A stretch of DNA of 64,000 nucleotides from Alphaproteobacteria bacterium. Lineage in GTDB: Bacteria; Pseudomonadota; Alphaproteobacteria; Micavibrionales; Micavibrionaceae. Shown one piece after another: positions 51,847-63,400 of the stretch; positions within the stretch are counted from its first letter, which is position 1; every line of letters begins with the position of its first letter. The position numbers were made by a program, and so were the translations under genes. The DNA is taken from positions 178,300 to 242,299 of the forward strand of contig JAFLCW010000003.1 of NCBI GenBank assembly GCA_017302165.1, read 5' to 3'. The notes below the pieces were generated by a model, which had not been told where the DNA came from, did not search any database, and saw nothing but the letters and a program-made list of their open reading frames with translations.

Positions 51847-54681
51847 ATGACAAAAATCATGCTCATCGATGCCACGCACGCCGAAGAAACACGCGTGGCG
51901 GTCGTCGAAGGAAACCGCCTTGTCGATTTTGATTACGAAAGTCAGGTCAGAAAACAGCTCAAAAGTTCGATTTTCCTCGCCAAAGTCACCCGGGTTGAGC
52001 CCTCGCTTCAAGCGGCTTTTGTGAATTTTGGGGGTAATCGCCACGGGTTCTTACCGTTTTCAGAAATCCATCCAGATTATTTTCGTATCCCTATCGCCGA
52101 CCGTGAAGCCTTGCTGGCCGCGCAGGCTGAAGAACTGGAACGCATGGCGCGTGAAGAAGAAGAAGCTGAACGTGCCTTTGCTGACGCACAAAGACAGCTG
52201 GAAAACCCGCACGCAGACGATCTTGAATCTCCCGCAGAATTAGAGGCGGGTTCAGACCCTGAATTAGAGCGTGAATTAAACCAGGATTTTGACGGTTCAG
52301 ATGATCTGGACTCAGATGAAGACGAGAGCGACGACGAAGAAGACGTCGTCGAAGTCGGGGGAGAGGATAAGCCCCTGACGGATGAACAAGAAGAAGCCTT
52401 CTCAGAGTCCCAACAAGCAAGTTCTGATTCAGGTTTAGAAGCCACGGTCGATCCGGATCATGATGAATCCGGTGAAGAGGAGATGTCTCAAGACATCGGC
52501 GCGGATGATGTATCAGTCCGTGAGGAAGAGGGCACAGAAGGCCAAAACGAGTCACCCGAATCCTCTTCAGGGCGGGATGGCCGCCGGGGCGGCGGACGTT
52601 TCCGCCGAGGCCGCGGGCGCGACCGCCATAGAGGCCGGCGCAGTAACCTTGACTCATCTCGGGTAGAAATGGTCGGCGGCGATGGTGTCGAAGGCGACCG
52701 TCCCTTCCGGTTTAATTTGCGCCGGAATTACAAAATTCAGGAAGTCGTCAAGCGCGGCCAGATCATGCTGGTACAAGTCAGCAAAGAAGAACGCGGCAAC
52801 AAAGGGGCGGCGGTCACAACCTATCTGTCCTTGCCCGGACGTTATTGTGTTTTAATGCCGAATTCGCCCCGAGGCGGCGGTGTATCCCGCAAGATTGCCA
52901 ATTTTGCGGATCGCCGGAAGATGAAAGAAATTCTGTCCGAACTGTCCGTGCCCGAAGGCATGTCCGTGATTTTACGTACGGCCGGCGTGACCCGGAGCAA
53001 GGATGAAATCAAACGCGACCTTGATTATCTCTTACGCTTGTGGGATCAAATCCGTGAAGAGACACTTCAATCCTCTGCCCCGGCACTGATTTACGAAGAA
53101 GGGAATCTGATTAAACGATCCATCCGGGATCTCTATGGCCGGGATATCGAAGATGTCTATGTCTCTGGCACCGAAGGATATAAAACCGCTCGCGATTTCA
53201 TGAAAATGCTCATGCCGTCGCATGAAAATAATGTTCATCATTATGACGACCGCGTGCCCTTGTTCCACAAATGGCGCGTGGAAGGTCAAATCGGCGATAT
53301 CGGCAAGCAATCAGTCACCTTACGATCTGGTGGATATTTGGTGATCAACCCGACCGAAGCACTGGTCTCTGTGGACGTCAACTCGGGTAAATCGACTAAA
53401 GAACGTCATATTGAAGAAACAGCCCTGAAAACAAACCTAGAGGCCGCCGATGAAGTGGCGCGCCAATTACGGCTTCGGGATTTGGGCGGCTTGGTCGTTA
53501 TTGATTTCATCGATATGGAAGATCGGCGTAATAACCGCAAAGTCGAAAACAGACTGCGCGAAGCGTTATCATCAGACCGTGCGCGGATTCAGGTCGGCCG
53601 CATTTCGTCCTTTGGATTACTTGAACTCTCCCGCCAGCGGCTTAACCCGTCACTTTCGGAAATGCAATTTCAGGTCTGTAGTCATTGTGAAGGCACTGGA
53701 CGCGTGCCCACGCTTGATTTTGCCGCCATCAAGGTCATTCGTGCCTTGGAAGAAGAAGGAATCAAAGGCAATGCCGGAGAACTTGCGGTTACCCTGCCCT
53801 CGTCGGTGGCTTTGTATATTCTGAACAATAAGCGTCAGATGCTGGCAGAGATTGAAAAACGTTATGGACTGAAGATCTTCATCAAAACAGATGATACCGT
53901 GCCTTTATCCAGCCTGCGTATTGAGGCTGTGCGGCGTATGTCTGCGCTGTCCGAACGGGACGAGGCCGAGGATGAAGATGATAAAAACGTGCCGGATGAC
54001 GACCACATGTCATCTGCCCCATCTTCAAACGATGATGACGAACCCGACAACCAAAGTCGGCAGGAACGCGATCCTTCTTCGGGTCATAGATCAAACCGTG
54101 AGTCTCAAAGCGAAGGCCGAGAAGGTCGGGGACGCCGGAACCGCGGCCGCAGAGGCGGTAGAAACCGTGATCGTCAAGTGTCAAACGTACAAGATCGGGA
54201 TAATTTCAACACAAAGCCAACCGATAGCGATATCGACCCCGATCTCCTAGACACCCAGATCAACGGTAATGTGCGTACCGCCGACGAAGACGGTATGGAA
54301 TATGACGATGCCCAACCCGGTAACGACCTTGGCGCACCGCCTTCACATGAAGGACGGGATCACAGCAGACGTCAGGATGGTGGTGGCCGTAACAATAACC
54401 GTCACCGTGGCGGCAGAAACCGCGGCGGGCGGGGACGTCAAAACCAAGGTGGCCGCACCCCACGCGGCGAAGGCGAAAATTCCGCTGATCGGTCGTCTTA
54501 TGATGGGCAAAGTGCGATGAGCGCGGCACCCATGAAACAAGACCCCGCACCCGAACATGCCTTGCGCGCGACACGTAGTCATACCGCCGAGCGCGTACCT
54601 GCGCCTGCGCGTGAGTATGAAGTGGTCAACGAAGCACCAGAAAAAAAGAAAAAAGGCTGGTGGAGCCGGATGACGGAATAA
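51847..54681 (+). CDS. rne: ribonuclease E
   Basis: 944 aa. The S1 RNA-binding domain begins IFLAKVTRVEPSLQAAFVNFGG (residue about 42) but is split by an insertion of about 195 residues (about 95-290), first very acidic, then Arg/Gly-rich. It resumes with KEERGNKGAAVTTYLSLPG. The catalytic DNase I-like part has DVNSGKSTK and VIDFIDME, and the Zn-link reads CSHCEGTGRVPT. The C-terminus is a long Arg/Gly/Asp-rich disordered scaffold. It processes rRNA and mRNA and organises the degradosome. Confidence 0.96.
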   Translation: MTKIMLIDATHAEETRVAVVEGNRLVDFDYESQVRKQLKSSIFLAKVTRVEPSLQAAFVNFGGNRHGFLPFSEIHPDYFRIPIADREALLAAQAEELERMAREEEEAERAFADAQRQLENPHADDLESPAELEAGSDPELERELNQDFDGSDDLDSDEDESDDEEDVVEVGGEDKPLTDEQEEAFSESQQASSDSGLEATVDPDHDESGEEEMSQDIGADDVSVREEEGTEGQNESPESSSGRDGRRGGGRFRRGRGRDRHRGRRSNLDSSRVEMVGGDGVEGDRPFRFNLRRNYKIQEVVKRGQIMLVQVSKEERGNKGAAVTTYLSLPGRYCVLMPNSPRGGGVSRKIANFADRRKMKEILSELSVPEGMSVILRTAGVTRSKDEIKRDLDYLLRLWDQIREETLQSSAPALIYEEGNLIKRSIRDLYGRDIEDVYVSGTEGYKTARDFMKMLMPSHENNVHHYDDRVPLFHKWRVEGQIGDIGKQSVTLRSGGYLVINPTEALVSVDVNSGKSTKERHIEETALKTNLEAADEVARQLRLRDLGGLVVIDFIDMEDRRNNRKVENRLREALSSDRARIQVGRISSFGLLELSRQRLNPSLSEMQFQVCSHCEGTGRVPTLDFAAIKVIRALEEEGIKGNAGELAVTLPSSVALYILNNKRQMLAEIEKRYGLKIFIKTDDTVPLSSLRIEAVRRMSALSERDEAEDEDDKNVPDDDHMSSAPSSNDDDEPDNQSRQERDPSSGHRSNRESQSEGREGRGRRNRGRRGGRNRDRQVSNVQDRDNFNTKPTDSDIDPDLLDTQINGNVRTADEDGMEYDDAQPGNDLGAPPSHEGRDHSRRQDGGGRNNNRHRGGRNRGGRGRQNQGGRTPRGEGENSADRSSYDGQSAMSAAPMKQDPAPEHALRATRSHTAERVPAPAREYEVVNEAPEKKKKGWWSRMTE

Positions 54682-54711
54682 TATCTGTCATCCATTGATA
54701 CGACCCACAGA

Positions 54712-55347
54712 TCAAGGTGCCAATGTCACCATGATCTCATTACGTTTCATGAACGGCAAGGTCCAGGGCGGGTTGTAATACGCAAAGGTTGGCGTGACAC
54801 CGGGCTTAGGCTTTAGATTATTATTTTTAATCCAAGCCATTAACTGATCCTGATGCGCAGTCAAATTACTGTCAGAATTTAATCCAGAGAAAACAACCAC
54901 TGCTGTTTGATAGGCGGGAACAGAAATAATTTTGACACGGCTATCTTTCGGTTTGGGAAGCGTATCCACCGTAAATTCGGCTGGCATCACAAAACGCACC
55001 CGCCATTGGTTTTGTTCGTCGCCCGGTTGCTGGGTCACAGGTGCCGTCATTTGAATTTTTTCACTGCTGTCATTCCCGGGTTGCTGAATCACAGGAACGG
55101 TCATCGCCATTTTCTGAGCTGAGATATTATTGCCGAAAATATAATCGGCCAGTAACCGAAACCCGTCATTAATCGCCTCTTTGCGAGGGCCTGTGGTGGT
55201 TACTTCGGCCACGATCATGGGGTCATAAGACCTGATCTCAAAGGCACCATCTTTTTTGACGCTTTGCCATGATGGCTCTGGAGTTTGTCCCACGGCGCAG
55301 CCCCCTAACCCGAGTGCGAATAAAACTATCAGAATGTGTTTTTTCAT
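54712..55347 (-). CDS. SOUL heme-binding family lipoprotein
   Basis: 211 aa. The signal has the lipobox LGGCAV (Cys about residue 17). The body (FEIRSYDPMIVAEVTTTGPR, KMAMTVPVIQQPG, IQMTAPVTQQPG, VRFVMPAEFT) is the SOUL domain, with the repeated MT-P-V motif. Members bind heme or tetrapyrroles; the bacterial role is not clear. It faces rne tail to tail and lies downstream of the TpsB gene on the same strand. Confidence 0.85.
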   Translation of the reverse strand: MKKHILIVLFALGLGGCAVGQTPEPSWQSVKKDGAFEIRSYDPMIVAEVTTTGPRKEAINDGFRLLADYIFGNNISAQKMAMTVPVIQQPGNDSSEKIQMTAPVTQQPGDEQNQWRVRFVMPAEFTVDTLPKPKDSRVKIISVPAYQTAVVVFSGLNSDSNLTAHQDQLMAWIKNNNLKPKPGVTPTFAYYNPPWTLPFMKRNEIMVTLAP

Positions 55348-55409
55348 ACATAAGCATATAGACCCTGTCCTAAGAATAACAAGGGTCTACACATCCTGTA
55401 AAAATAAAA

Positions 55410-57149
55410 TTAGAATTTTTTGTTCAGGTTGAAGTAAAACTGGGTGTCTGTATCACCACCCTTGGTTTGAACACCCCGTGTCAATGGAACAGCAAATCCA
55501 AATGACGCATCAACATCATGTTCAAAGTTCATACGTACCCCTGCCCCCGCCGACGCAAGCGAAAGTTTTTTATCAGACGACGTGGTGGCATCATCATTCC
55601 AGACCTTGCCCACATCATAGAATGAAAAGACCTGATAGTTTTTCATCGCTACAAAATTGGAATCAAGCGGGTTATTCCATTGTAATTCGACTTTACCGGA
55701 TACCCCTTCATCGCCTACAATTTCCGAAGGGTCATAACCCCGTCCAGAATTAATACCGCCGACTGAAAATTCTTCGGACGACAGCAAAGGACCGCTGGAT
55801 ACCTGCCCCCGCGCCCCGAGCAAAATATTGACGCTATCTGTGACGCGCTGAAGACGCTGAAGATCAGCGGTTGCCTTGGTGAACTGAGGATCTCCCAGTG
55901 CCCGAGAGAGATTGGCATCACGTTCATCGCTGGCACCTAATATCCCCACACCTTTGGAAATTTCAATATCGCCCGTATTGACGGCCGCGCCCAACATGCG
56001 ATCCAGAAAATCAAATTTCATCCCTGTCCGCACCGCACGAATCTGGTCTTTTGTTGTGGACAGAAGACTTTCACTTTCGGCGTTACGCACATCAAATAGT
56101 AATCGGCCTGACAGGTTATTTTCCCGGCTCCGAATAAAAGGGTGCTCTGCCTTCAGGCTAAAATATTTGGATTTTCCATCCACACTGAAACGGCGCAAAT
56201 CATGCCCGGGTTCTGTATCCGTGTAACTGACAAGTGCGGATAAGATGGTTCCGTAAGAACCAACTGGCAATCCATATTCTGCCCCGACATAACCCAGTTC
56301 ATACCCTTTGCCCGGTGCCACAACCAATTGGCCTGTCAAAAAGTCGTTTAATCCGAAAGGCGAATTGAGCGTACCTTGAGCGCCCAACTGAACAGGCCCC
56401 AAATAACGACTTCCGTAATTGTCGATGCTGACTAATCCTTCAAAGGGGTCACGCTCTACGATAATCGCAATATCCGCGCCCCCCGGAACATCCGGCGAGG
56501 GTGAGATCACACTGCGCGCCGACAAGCCCGGCAGGTCATTGATGAGCAGAAGATTACGTTCCAGATCTTTCACATTCGCGGCCTCGCCTTTGACAATCTG
56601 GCTGGCATATTCACGCACCAGTTTCATGGCACTTTCCGGTTCGCCTGCGGGGGATTCAACGGTCACGTTATTGATAAAACCTTCCACAACCTGAAGGCGG
56701 GCAATACCCCCTTCAATCGTTTGGGGCGGCACCACAACCTGCGTCAGCACATATCCGTCATTGCGATATTTAAGCGTTATATTGTTGGCAATTTGATACA
56801 GATCAGCCAAAGAAATTTCCTGCCCAATCTGGCCTTGATACACCGTCGCCAGTTGCTCAGAGGTGTATATTTTCGCCCCCGTAACTTCCACGCCGCCAAA
56901 ATTAAACCGAATATTTTCTGCCCCGGCCGGTGCGCCCAAAAGTTGCATGGATTTGATACCGATATCCGGTGTCTGTTGAGGAATGGTCAAGCTTGGGCGC
57001 AATTCTTCTTGAACGCGCCCGGGATCGGCGATTCTGGACTGCTGGGCAATCTGAGCCTGTGCCATAACCGGCATCGCCAGAGAGGTGATCACCATCATAG
57101 AACAAGATAAGCGCGCCAAGGCTTTATTAAAGAGAGCGTGTTTTTTCAT
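55410..57149 (-). CDS. TpsB outer-membrane transporter (ShlB/FhaC family)
   Basis: 579 aa from the ATG at 57149; the frame extends to a TTG at 57182 that would add 11 residues ahead of the signal peptide. The signal (LARLSCSMMVITSLAMPVMAQA) is followed by a POTRA region (about residues 75-235, with LADLYQIANNITLKYRNDGY) and a 16-strand barrel. The barrel has FEGLVSIDNYGSRYLGP, a late VGGINSGRGYDPSEIVG motif and a final Phe (YFNLNKKF). It secretes the TpsA partner encoded divergently across 319 bp. Confidence 0.92.
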   Translation of the reverse strand: MKKHALFNKALARLSCSMMVITSLAMPVMAQAQIAQQSRIADPGRVQEELRPSLTIPQQTPDIGIKSMQLLGAPAGAENIRFNFGGVEVTGAKIYTSEQLATVYQGQIGQEISLADLYQIANNITLKYRNDGYVLTQVVVPPQTIEGGIARLQVVEGFINNVTVESPAGEPESAMKLVREYASQIVKGEAANVKDLERNLLLINDLPGLSARSVISPSPDVPGGADIAIIVERDPFEGLVSIDNYGSRYLGPVQLGAQGTLNSPFGLNDFLTGQLVVAPGKGYELGYVGAEYGLPVGSYGTILSALVSYTDTEPGHDLRRFSVDGKSKYFSLKAEHPFIRSRENNLSGRLLFDVRNAESESLLSTTKDQIRAVRTGMKFDFLDRMLGAAVNTGDIEISKGVGILGASDERDANLSRALGDPQFTKATADLQRLQRVTDSVNILLGARGQVSSGPLLSSEEFSVGGINSGRGYDPSEIVGDEGVSGKVELQWNNPLDSNFVAMKNYQVFSFYDVGKVWNDDATTSSDKKLSLASAGAGVRMNFEHDVDASFGFAVPLTRGVQTKGGDTDTQFYFNLNKKF

Positions 57150-57468
57150 AGGATGGGGTTTCTCTAAGTTGTCAGAAAGCAAAGTAAAATTCTTCCTTAT
57201 TGATACTGTGTTTAGCGAGATGTGGCAACAGAGTATCCCAAAAATATGTCTAACTTTCGATGACTCTTTATATTAGATATCAATAATGTTTTGGACGGTA
57301 GTGTTAATTTACTTAATATGTCTTGTTTTTTCACAGAATTTGGGTCTAAGGTGTCTCAACTCAATTTTTGCTAACGGAAAATTAACGATTTCTTCTGGGT
57401 GGTACATGCTGTGTCCCCGAAGAACTGAGCCTTAAAACACACATATTTATTTAGAAAAAGGACATACC
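57150..57468. other. tpsB-tpsA divergent intergenic region
   Basis: AT-rich region between the two secretion genes. A weak promoter candidate for the exoprotein (TTGGAC, 17-base spacer, TAATAT) lies near 57290-57320. AAAAAGGACATACC supplies a ribosome site for the plus gene. I see no strong inverted repeat. Confidence 0.4.
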
Positions 57469-60400
57469 ATGAAACGTCAAGCGTCTTACCGTCTCGGAAA
57501 AAAATTACTGTCCAGTACAGCCCTGACCGCGGCAGGATTAATGGCCTTCATGAATTTGGCACATGCAGAAAACGCTTGGACAAATTTTGATTCTGTTTCC
57601 GGCTCCATCTCCATTGACGCTAGCATCCCCAACCTGACAAATATCAACCAGCATACGGGTATATATGTTGGAAACAGCCCGAACCTGAATATCGGAAGCG
57701 GCCAGACTGTTAATATCGGCCAAAATGACACTGGCTCGCTGTTCGTGGCACGTGCCGTGAATGAAGGAAGCGATCCCACAAAGATTTTGGGCACTCTGAA
57801 CACCCGCCTGAAGGACTCAAACGGTAATTTCACCGGCCAAACCGGCGGCAATGTGATGGTATTGGATCGCAACGGCGTTGTGTTTGGCGCCAATTCCCGC
57901 ATTGATGTCGGGGGCATTATTGCCTCAACGGGCGATGTCACGAATGCCGACCTAACGGACGGCGACGGTAAGTTTGAATTTAAGAATTTTGGCAATGGCC
58001 AGATCATTAATCAAGGCACGATGACCATTGCCGATGCCGGCGTGGCGGCTTTTGTCTCCCCCTTCGTGGCGAACAGCGGCGTGATTAATGCGAAACTAGG
58101 CAAGGTCGCCTTTGCCGCCGGAAGCAAAGTCACGCTTGATCTATACGGTGACAAGCTGATTGAAATCGCCGTGAATGATCGGGTGGCAGACGCGCTTCTT
58201 GAAAATTCAGGCACTGTGAATGCCGAAGGGGGACAGGTCATCATGACCGCCCAAGCGGCCAAAGAAGCCGTTGATAATGTGATCAACATGTCAGGCGTGG
58301 TCAACGCCGGCTCTGCTAGCGTCAAGGGCGGCAAAATTATTCTGTCTGGCGGCTCTCAGGGCAAGGTTTCCGTGTCCGGGAAAGTGAATGCTTCGGGCGT
58401 AGAGGGTGGTAAAGTTGACATTAAAGGCCAGAATATTGAGCTAACAAGCACATCCGAAATTACGGCCGATGGAAACCAAGCGGGCGATATCATTGCCTTC
58501 GCGGATGATGCTTTGACGGTCTTTGGACGCATGACCGCCCAAGGTCAAAGTGGCACAGGGTTTATCGAGACCTCAGGTCTGGATGTGTCTTTTGGGGATA
58601 CGGCCTTTATCGCCGCCACCAAAGAATGGCTGGTTGATCCTTTGAATATCACCATCGGTGCTGTTCTGGAAGCATTGATCGAAACGCAGTTGGCGTTCTT
58701 CGGGGATTCAACGATCACAACCCCAGCCATTGGTTTTCAGGCTGGAAACATTGAACTGAATAGAACAATTAACTGGTCGACAGCCCGCACGTTTAAACTG
58801 GTTGCGATCAACGATATCAATATCAATTCAGGCGCCGGTATTTCGGCCACGGGGCTGGGTAACTTTATCGCTGAAGCTGGCGATGATTTTGTCATGAAGG
58901 CGGGGAACACGGGTATATCACTGAACGGGGGCGACGTCACCATTGATGCCAACGACGAATTCATCAATCTGGCAGGCACAATTAATGTGAACGGCGGCGA
59001 TATCCAGATAAATAATTTAGGTGGGTTTCAGGCACTGGCCAACAGCCTGCTGACATCGGGCACAGGTACGGTGACCATTAATCAGAATAAAGATTCCAGT
59101 GGCTCGTTGGCTTCAAATACCATTCAAAATGCGATTGATGCGATTAGCAATTCCGGCACGGGCACCAATACAATCAAAGTCGGCGCAGGCACATGGGCAG
59201 AGTCACTCTTGCTGGATTATGCGCTTGACCTGACAGGTGCGGGATCAACAACAACCCTCGTTGACCCTGTTTCCGGCGATGGCCTTCGTATCACGGGCAA
59301 CATTGGAGCCGACAAAAAAGTAAATGTTAGTGGGTTTACCTTCTCCGGCGCGACAGAATCAGGCATTGATGTCGATAGCGCAACCGTTCTCGGTGAATTA
59401 AAAATCATAAACGCCGCCTTTAACAATAACGGCACCAATGGCGTATCTGTGGGTGGCGATGGCAATCAGACACATCTGGGCCATTTGAATATTCAAGACA
59501 GTACCTTCTTAAATAATGGCTCCCCCGGATCATCTGCAGGCGATGGGGACATTCTGGCGTTCCGTCACAATGGTGATGTCACAATTAAGAATGTAACTGT
59601 TGAAAATAATAATCTCGGCGGCACAAAGGCTGACTACGGCATTCAAATTCGGGGTCACAATCCGGGCACATTGGCCTCAGGAGAAATTGTGCTGGATAAT
59701 GTCTCTGTGGCCGGGGCTTACCGCGCCGGACAAATCGGCATTCAGGAATTCAGCGCGTTAGACTTAACGATGACAGATGTTGAACTGGGGGGTCAGACAA
59801 CAGCTCTGACAGATAGTTCAGGCTGGGCTTCGTTGTACTTAAGCAATATCGGCACACAGATTTTGAATATTGGCAATACAGTCTTTAAAGGCGGTGTTCT
59901 GGATTATATCTGGAATTTTTCCTCAAGCGCGGTGAACGCCAAAAATGCCACGTTTGAAGGGGTGACGGGTCTTACAGCAACGCTAGATCAAAATTTTGCG
60001 ATCGAAGATAAAGTGATCCACGCGATGGATAATGCATTGATTTCAGGGCTGGTCACGTGGAAAGATAATAATCTGTTCGTTACACAAAAATCCGGCAGTA
60101 TCCAGCGCGGGGTCAATAATTCAGCAGTAGGCGGAAATGTCTGGGTTGATAATGGGACGTTTGCCGAATCGGTGAATGTCAACAAATCTGTCTCATTGTT
60201 CGGTAATAACTTCGGTAAAGCCGGCAATAGCCTGACACGCAATGCAGAAACGATCGTCACACCCAATTCGCCAGGCTTTCTGGTGACGGCAAACAATGTC
60301 ACGATTGATGGTTTTTATGTCACAGGCGGCGATCACGGCATTGAAGTTCAAGGCGGAGACAAAGCAAAAATCATCAATAACGTGGTGACGGCGTCTGGTC

Positions 60401-63400
60401 AGAATGGCATTCACTTGAACGGGTCTGAATTATCACGGGTTGATGATAACTACATTTTCAACATCACAGGTAACGGCACCACAAGTTTTGGGAATGATGG
60501 GATTTATCTCTATCAATCTCATGGTACCCAAGCGTGGCGGAATGTCATCGACAACACCAACGATAACGGCATTCAGGTAGAGCGCTCCAGAAACGTTGTT
60601 CTGCGTTCAAACGTCATCAGCAACACTAAAGAAGAAGGTATCGATGTTCGCCTGTCTGATAACATCGGACTGTTTCTCAATAAAATTACCAACGCCGGAT
60701 TAACGGTTCTGCGTTCGGGAATCCGGGTTGATCAGTCCAGCAACGGATCAGAAATCGGATATAACATAATTGAAAATACAGGCCTTGACGGCATCACAAT
60801 CACGAACTCGAACGGGGTTGACACCTATCACAACAACATCAAAAACGCCAAGCGTGACGGTATTTCTATCACTAATGCGCCTTCGGCAATAGTTCGAAGC
60901 AACATACTAGATAATAATAAACGCCATGGCATTCATCTATCCACTGACAGTGATAATTCAACGATCAAAGACAACGACATCACCAAATCAGGCACACATG
61001 GTATTTTCGTTGAAAATAGCAACTATGTTCTGATTGGCGGTACGCCCCGATCCACTCAAGCAAACGTGATTGACGGTGCAGGTAGTGATGGTATTCGTGT
61101 GATTGGCGGCGAAAGCACCCGGATCATTTCAAACCGCGTCCTGAATACAAAAGGAGATGGGATTGAGGTGTCGAAAGCCGAAAGTGCCTTTATACAAAAC
61201 AACGATATTCGTTTTGCCGGAGAACACGGGATTAACGTCAATGATATTGATGGTGTGGATATCCGGAACAACCGCGTCCGCCGCACCGGCTATGACGGTA
61301 TCCAACTGAATGATTTTGATTCTGCCTGGCTGACGGACAATCTGGTATCCGATACCGGGGATGATGGTATTGATGTTTCAGAAGGTGGGTTTGTTTCCAT
61401 TTATGATAACATCCTTAGACGCATCGGCTTCAACGAGCGCGGTGATAACGCCGATAGATCAGGCGCAGATGGTATTCATGTTTCGAATATCTATGGTGAC
61501 AGAATCCCCCCTGTCTCCCCAACCGAAGGCATTGAAAAAAGCCAGCGTGGGTTTGCCATAGAAATCATAGGTAATGAAATCGACCGCACCTATGACGATG
61601 GTATTGATGTTAAAAATAGTCATTCTGTCTGGATCGAGAAAAATGATATTCAGGGTTCTGGCTACGCGAATGACCGTTATCTGGGCGGCGGGGATTATTC
61701 CGGTGCTGATGGTATTTACGTCAGTAATGTGAGTAAAAATAATGGTAAGCGACTTCTGGTCGCCGCTGGTTCACCTGAATCTGGATATGAATGGCCTTCC
61801 GTTCCAGGCACCTATAGCCCGCAAGGCAATCCGGAAGACTATAGCGTTGTCATTACAGATAATATCATCAATGAAACAGCCGATGACGGAATCGAAGTCA
61901 TTGGCAGTGGAATGAGACGGGCAGATCCTTCACTGGCGATGATCGAATATTCTGATCCTGAAATGAACGGAGGAACAGGCCGCACGCTTATTTCACGCAA
62001 TGATATTCAAAATGTCGGATACGGCCTTTTGGGTGACGGGGATGGCGGTCAATCCTATGGTGCCAACGCCCCTGATGGATATGGGGCAGACGCCATTCAT
62101 GTCCGCGATGTTGTCCAGCCTATCTTGATGGGAGATGGTGACGGAGATGGGTATGAAAGTCCCATGCCGTCGGCTTCGATTGAAGAAACACCTGATTCAT
62201 ACATTGTCGAGATTCTGGATAACTATATCTGGACGACCGGGGATGATGGCATCGAAGTGATCAATAGCGGCAATACATTGATCGCTGGCAATGAAATTTC
62301 AAATGTTGGCCTAAATACGGATAAATATTCAGGAAAATATATCGGGAAAGGATCATTTCAAAATAACGGCGACGGCATTCATGTCAGCCGCACTTTTGAA
62401 ATCTTCGACAATAATGGTATCGTTGATATCATCGAAAATATTATTTCATCCTCGGGGGATGATGGCATCGAAGTGATCGGTGGCCAAAATGTATTGATCG
62501 ATGGTAACACCATTACGAATTCAGGCGACGATGGTATCCGCGTGACGGGTTTTGCGTCCTTCGAACCATCCATACCCGAGGAAGAAATTCCTGTAGATCC
62601 TGAGACAGAACTACTTTCCTCCTCTATGATCTATATACCTGCGATGTCTTATTACAATGCTGTTATATCGAATAACTCAGTCACGGACTCTGGGTCTGAG
62701 GGCATCCATGTAAACGGCTATGATGATCTGACCGTTACAGATAACAGCGTTTTCAATTCTAGAAATAATGGCCTATATGTCTCTGGGTTCAATAATGGTG
62801 ACGTACGACTGAGCGGTAATGTCTTCTCAGGCAATCGCATTGGCGTACATTTTGAAAGCGGCGTCATTGACCTGACCCAAGGCATTAATCAGTTTATCGG
62901 TGGATCCATCGGCATCCGGTTCTCACCTTTTGATTTTGATGATGTTTTGGATATGCCGATTGAAGCCAGCATACCGAAGGGCAAGTACGAAGGCTCTTTT
63001 GCCTTCGCCTATGCGGCACCGATCTTAACCGGTTTTGCTCCGCTGTCGTTGGTGGACAATACGCTTGGCACTCAGGTTTTCCTAGGACAGGAAGATTTCT
63101 TTGTTGAACTCGACAATGAGGCTTTCTTTGCCCCCGGTAACCCAACCTTGCTCAATGGACTGAATAGTACCTATCTGACCCCGTCAGGTATTGTGACGCC
63201 GTCCAGCACAGGCGGCGTGGTCAGCCCATCTGTCCTGAGCTTCCTGGAAAGCCGTTTCTTCCATTTCAATGACCGGGGAGATCTGGGTCTCTTCTTCTTT
63301 GGAACGCCGGGAACAGAAACCACCAACATTTTGGATCAATCCGATATCTTCAATTCATTTGATCCGGCACTTTTTGGCGGTAGCGGTCTGAATATTACAC

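Noticed and set aside
51470..51932. Two antiparallel frames (98 aa minus at 51470-51766 and 93 aa plus at 51651-51932) in the amiC-rne gap
   Set aside because: They overlap each other, lack ribosome sites and family features, and the plus frame runs into rne in another frame. The region is better explained as the rne leader.
60300..62800. CRISPR-like or satellite DNA repeats within the TpsA gene
   Set aside because: The repetition is at protein level, with variable DNA and an unbroken reading frame; it reflects beta-helix coils.
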